Part shown: piece by piece, positions 58,231-64,000 of the stretch
Layout: each line of letters opens with the position of its first letter
Position numbering within the stretch: position 1 is the first letter of the stretch
Origin: Gelatoporia subvermispora B
Taxonomy: Eukaryota > Basidiomycota > Agaricomycetes > Polyporales > Gelatoporiaceae
Assembly (NCBI GenBank): GCA_000320605.2
Contig: KB445792.1
Location: 1,121,581-1,185,580, forward strand
Direction of reading: 5' to 3'
Length of the DNA stretch: 64,000 bases
Program-made: the position numbers and the translations under genes
The notes under the pieces: generated by a model
Seen by the model: the letters and a program-made list of their open reading frames with translations, nothing else
Databases searched by the model: none
Told to the model about the DNA's origin: nothing

Positions 58231-59273
58231 TTAGAACACGCAATGGAAGACGATATCTAATAACCACCAGGCGTACCATCCGTCAGGGTCTGTAGCCTTT
58301 CGCATTTGCACATTGAGGACCCCTTCGTCCAGGTCAGCCAATTGCGTGAAGGCAGCTTTAGTCAGATCGACGTGTTTTGACCCAGCTGCACAGCCGGCGC
58401 ATGAATCAACCACCCGTACAAAGACACATTTCTTCGGAGAATTGCATACTGTTCAAGGTAAGATCAACCTTCCCAAAGCAGAGGCAGATCTAGCAGATGA
58501 CGAGACTCACATTCCAGGAATTTGAAGCACTCAGGTTTCGTTTTCCATCCGCTCAGTGTTACTGCAGCAGCGAAGGATTCGTCCTGGGTTGCAAAATCAG
58601 TCAAAACATAGCCCGCTACATCGGCGGCCGTACAAACCGTCGGATTCCAAGTCGGATTAGACCAGCAGCTAGGGTTCAAGAGATCATGCCCGGTGTACCT
58701 GCCCATCACACGTGAACTACTTGTGGACAGCAGCACCTTGTTCAAGACGACGAACCATGTGATTTCGACTTTTTCCGGGTTGCCCACGGCTTTGATACTG
58801 TCAACTATCTTGGTGACGGTGCTAGAGACAAGGCCAGAGACCGCAGACAGGCCAGAGTCCGAAACCGACTTAGTGTCCTTGGAGGTAGACTCGGTAGTGG
58901 ACTTGATAGTCTTAGAGGATGCCTTCTTGGAGCTGGTCTTGGACGTCTTGGCCTTCTTGGATGTTACCTTGGTGCTTGACTTTTTCGCTGCCTTCTTGCT
59001 CATTTTCTTCGCGTGTGACGACTTCTTGCTTGACCTCTTGCTAAGTAAAGGACTGCTGTCCCCCGTCGTTGTACGGGCATATTGCATGTTTGTAACGTTC
59101 ACAGACTGCCAACCGTCGCGCGGATCAAACTGATAATTGTCAGACAAAGAGTGTGCTGTGGTATAGGCCCTCCTGAGCGCGGTGTGGTAAGCACTGATGT
59201 CTGCCGCAACCGTACAAGTCATGAGAGCCGCTAGCACAAGAACAGCCGTAAGGACCGAGCCGATGCGAGCCAT
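58231..59273 (-). CDS. secreted DPBB (expansin/RlpA-like) protein with Lys/Ser-rich linker
   Basis: Three exons (59273-58756, 58698-58511, 58448-58231) give 307 aa. Signal peptide: MARIGSVLTAVLVLAALMTC, cleavage likely near residue 23. About residue 78 has a KR dibasic, Kex2-like site (LLSKRSS), followed by some 55 residues made almost only of Lys, Ser, Thr and Ala, strongly basic. The C-terminal half is a double-psi beta-barrel: ITWYTGHDLLNPSCW, TAADVAGYVLTDFATQ, SFAAAVTLSGW, CVFVRVVDSCAGC, HVDLTKAAFTQLADLDEG and VQMRKA. The VDSCAGC...DLT block is the family hallmark. Such proteins bind or loosen cell-wall polysaccharide; the Asp for hydrolysis is not claimed. Divergent from GID8. Confidence 0.85.
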
Positions 59274-59528
59274 GGTTCCAGACGAGACCAGATACTTGGG
59301 ACTACAGAAGAGGTACTAAAAGGTGGATACTGTAAAGACAGGCCTGCCTGAAGGCGAAGAGAGGAGGAGAGAGACGATGAAGAAGAGGTAGTGACTGCGG
59401 TTTAGATGCAACGCGTTGAATGCAACATCATGCACAAAACGGGAAGTCGCGTACATAAGGCGCGTCGCGCTTGCCCTAAAGTCACCATTTCGCATAAGTT
59501 TGCCATCCCTTGCCGTCCACGTTTCCCC
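59274..59528. promoter_or_regulatory. divergent promoter DPBB gene / GID8
   Basis: 255 bp between the two start codons. A CAACGCGTTG palindrome lies near 59409-59418. No TATA box assigned. Confidence 0.45.
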
Positions 59529-60671
59529 ATGGTTAGTTTTTTGTCTTTTAACTCTGCATCTCCAGCGGTCGTGGCTAATAAATCGATAGCCTCCTCCTTC
59601 GAAAGTCACCATATTACAAGAGGAATGGGAACGAAGACTGCACGAGGTGCATGTCTCGAAACAGTGAGTAACATGTTTTTCCGCGTTCTGCTTGCGTCGT
59701 TCAAAGGATGAACCAAAAAAATGGGAATCTCTCCGAGTGCTTGCACCTTGAGGAGTCAATTTTTGCATGTATTATCTGAGCTTTCACGTCGCGGCTCATA
59801 CGAGTGTTTGAGCTTCTAGCTAACGTTGCCTCTCGCAGTGACCTAAACCGTCTTGTTATGGACTATCTCGTCATTGAAGGATACAAATCGGCTGCTGAAG
59901 AGTTCTGTCAGGAGGCCGGTATCGAATCCTCTGTGGACTTTGAGAGCATCGAGAGGCGGATGGTCATCCGCGAGGCACTGCAGCGTGGTGATGTAAGCGA
60001 CGCCATCGCTCGGGTCAACGATCTTAACCCAGAGGTGAGTCAGTCTCTGATATAACTCGAAAGGATTATACCTTTTCATGCACCACTCTCAGACCCAGTG
60101 GGGTCGGTGATGATACTCTATACACCAAAACTTCAGTCTTCAATATGATCTTCTCGTCATTTTGTGCCCTCGAGCTTCGGCTGACATTTTTTTCGTCCCT
60201 CAGATCCTCGACACCAACCCTGCGCTGTACTTTCGCCTGCAGCAACAGAAGTTGATCGAGTTCATTCGTCAGGGTAAAATCGAAGAAGCATTGCAGTTTG
60301 CACAGGATGAGCTCGCGCCTCGAGGGGAGGAGAATCCTGAGTTCCTCTCTGAACTTGAGAAGACAATGGCACTGCTCGCTTTTGAGTCCTCGATCCAGGC
60401 GCCTCCAGCAATCAACGAGCTGCTGTCGCCTGCGCAGCGAATGCGAACTGCAGGCGAGGTGAATGCAGCCATTCTTGATAGCCTAAGTCAAGGCAAGGAG
60501 GCGAAGTTGATCAGTCTGCTGAGACTCATGTGTTGGGGCGAGTCGCTGCTAGATGAGAATGCTGAATTTCCTAAGGTACGCCTAGAATGGCGTTGCTTTG
60601 GTCCTTGTAGTTGATTTGATGATTCATAGCTCGATCTCAATGATGGTACATTCTCCAGGGAGGCGAAGTAA
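59529..60671 (+). CDS. GID8: GID/CTLH ubiquitin ligase subunit GID8 / TWA1
   Basis: Scaffold subunit of the GID (CTLH) E3 ligase that degrades gluconeogenic enzymes through Pro/N-degrons. Five coding exons (59529-59531, 59590-59663, 59839-60034, 60204-60575, 60630-60671) give 228 aa, the usual size. The start codon stands alone before a 58-bp intron; the protein begins MPPPSKVTILQEEWERRLHE. LisH: LNRLVMDYLVIEGYKSAAEE; CTLH: ESIERRMVIREALQRGDVSD and LQQQKLIEFIRQGKIEEALQ; CRA: FLSELEKTMALLAFES and RMRTAGEVNAAILDSLSQG. A late ORF start near 59804 lacks the WERRL helix, so I prefer the isolated-ATG model. Intron 2 is long (175 bp) for this genome. Confidence 0.9.
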
Positions 60672-60959
60672 TGGGCATGTTGACCACGGACTTGGATTCT
60701 ATGGATGTATTTTTGTATACTGTATAACTTTATCGTCGCTATATCAAATCATTCCTGATCTCTGAATTTCGTGTGATTTACAAAGATAGTGTTGCGTCTT
60801 ATGCTCCTTGGACTTCGCGATCATGAGCAAAAAGGTCCGGTGTGAGTCATCTTACGTCCGGCTTCGCGAGTCCGAATGTGACCGCCAAGGGTCCTAAGAA
60901 CCAACGTCTGCTGGCACACCGTTCGACGTCCAGTGTCCACTGTAATTCTTATCACTACC
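60672..60959. other. intergenic region between GID8 and the PLP enzyme gene
   Basis: 288 bp between co-oriented genes; no ORF. Confidence 0.4.
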
Positions 60960-62781
<1,822 letters not shown>

Positions 62782-63544
62782 GTGATGTGAAGAATCCAGA
62801 TGTGGATCAGTTTAGCTACGGTAGGTACTTCGTGGTAGTGCAATCGCATGTAACGCGATCTCAGGTGGAATTCTCGGACAGCATGTCGTCATAAATTGCC
62901 ACATTACTTTTGATATATTCCATAGAACCAATGCGACATCTTTGTCATGAACACTGCTGTGTACCGAGTTGACGTATGACAATTGCGAGCGAGACACGTC
63001 ATCATGCGAGATTGACGCGTTTGTGGATGGAAAGCTTGATTTACGTTATTTGTCTGTCTGGTGGCTCGACGCTTCTGTGATACTCTACATCGAACAAGAT
63101 GCAAACCTCTTGCCTCATCCCCCCACACACATACACATACACCATCAGTTCTCATATTATGCTGCTGTTGACCAGGTCCCTGAACATGAGGTGTCGTGTC
63201 CGTTGAAAATAGGGCCTCGCACAGTTTACAACAGAAGAGGTAGATAAACCACCCTTCGATAGGCCGCCATCTTTCTGACGCACGTCTGTGGTATAGGTCG
63301 TACGAAGGTGGATGCACACTGAGGTCGACTACACATACAAAGCACAGGCCCACGCAAACGCGTAAGCTTGCGCCCGCCGACACCGCGCCCAGTTCTTCCG
63401 CGTCTCATTCAGACTTCCTGTTGACGTCCCGAAATACAATAGACACAACCATAGATGCCCTGAAATACACTTTAAATAATGGCAGTGGTTGCTACTATCT
63501 CATGCGCGATAGCGAATGGATGGCGAGAAAAACGCTTGGTGTGA
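62782..63544. other. convergent intergenic region
   Basis: About 760 bp between facing stops. ORFs (62904-63383 minus, 62969-63247 plus) overlap antisense and look random. CA-rich CACACACATACACATACAC run near 63123-63141. No gene. Confidence 0.45.
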
Positions 63545-64000
63545 TCACCTTTTCTCTACTAAACGTACAGAGTCTCTCAATGCATCGTACCATTCCCTTG
63601 CGTGATCGGCGGTATCGCAAACTTCATCCTGGCTCGTGACCAGCCGTGAACTTGGTCGTCCTGGATCGATATCATTTCCTTCTCTGCGAACCAAATCTTT
63701 GTCGAGTGCGTATGTGGAGTATTGGGACACGCCGTCGTCGTAGGTAGCTCGGAATATAATATGAGAGTTATCTTCTTCGATAACAGATGTTGCGACGGGC
63801 GTTGGCATCTTCTTCCACGAAGTGGCACGGGCCTTGTGGGTGTCAGATAATCGAAGAGGCTATGCTCATTGCTGGGCGCACACTTACTGCATCGGCGGAC
63901 TCGATCACCCCATTGACCACTCTTCGCATAACACTGTAACATTGCTGATAAGTGAGTGGAGTAGAAAGGAGCTCTGTAGGGTTGCGACGTCGTCATGCAG
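63545..64000 (-). CDS. 3' part of an unrecognised gene, cut by the right edge
   Basis: Two exons visible. The last runs from about 63834 to the stop at 63545 and encodes KKMPTPVATSVIEEDNSHII, ATYDDGVSQYSTYALDK and HAREWYDALRDSVRLVEKR. The one before reads NPTELLSTPLTYQQCYSVMR and RRVVNGVIESADA and joins it through GTAAGT...CAAG. More exons must lie beyond base 64000. I do not recognise it. Confidence 0.55.

Noticed and set aside
63123..63141. CA-rich run as possible microsatellite
   Set aside because: Too short and imperfect to report as a repeat feature.

Overview
This window is nuclear DNA of a filamentous basidiomycete, most likely an Agaricomycete (mushroom or polypore type). The genes are dense, lie on both strands, and are cut by many GT-AG introns that are mostly 49-63 bp long with a CTAAC/CTGAC-like branch site near the 3' end. 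The proteins are fungal, and two of them belong to the WW-domain-plus-membrane type that I associate with Agaricomycetes. I see no rRNA, tRNA, CRISPR array or clear transposon. All gene models were spliced by eye. Where I give exon coordinates, the summed exon lengths are a multiple of three.

Layout. 1-10 kb: ATE1 arginyltransferase, an Hsv2/WIPI-type PROPPIN, a Cys-rich/Ser-rich protein of unknown function (all minus), NCS1 calcium sensor (plus) and EMC3 (minus). 9.4-21 kb: the double-cassette RNA helicase SLH1 (plus), a BNA3-type kynurenine aminotransferase (minus) and a ferric reductase-type flavocytochrome (plus). 21-30 kb: a large ankyrin-FYVE-RING protein (plus), an acidic coiled-coil protein and a DHA1-type MFS transporter (both minus). 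30-38 kb: spliceosomal PRP5 (minus), proteasome regulator PI31 (plus) and FG-nucleoporin NSP1 (minus). 38-43 kb: a tandem pair of WW-like/multi-TM proteins (plus). 42.8-50.8 kb: NUP82/88 (minus), then 20S subunit alpha-7 (PRE10, plus), 19S lid subunit RPN12 (minus), 20S beta-1 (PRE3, plus) and a putative mitochondrial protein (minus). 52-64 kb: a Gfo/Idh/MocA oxidoreductase (plus), UTP12 (plus), a secreted DPBB-domain protein (minus), GID8 (plus), a cystathionine gamma-synthase-like enzyme (plus) and a gene running off the right edge (minus).

Themes. Seven genes serve ubiquitin/proteasome or N-degron biology (ATE1, ANK-FYVE-RING, PI31, PRE10, RPN12, PRE3, GID8). Three of the proteasome genes are directly adjacent. 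Two nucleoporins of one subcomplex (NSP1 and NUP82) flank the WW/TM tandem pair. Many neighbours are divergent and share short promoters (EMC3/SLH1, PRP5/PI31, NUP82/PRE10, RPN12/PRE3, DPBB/GID8).

The least explained items are the WW/TM pair with its conserved 17-nt microexon, the ankyrin-FYVE-RING protein with a repeated acidic YPGA motif, the Cys-rich/Ser-rich protein at 4.7-6.2 kb, and the mitochondrial-looking protein at 49.7-50.8 kb.
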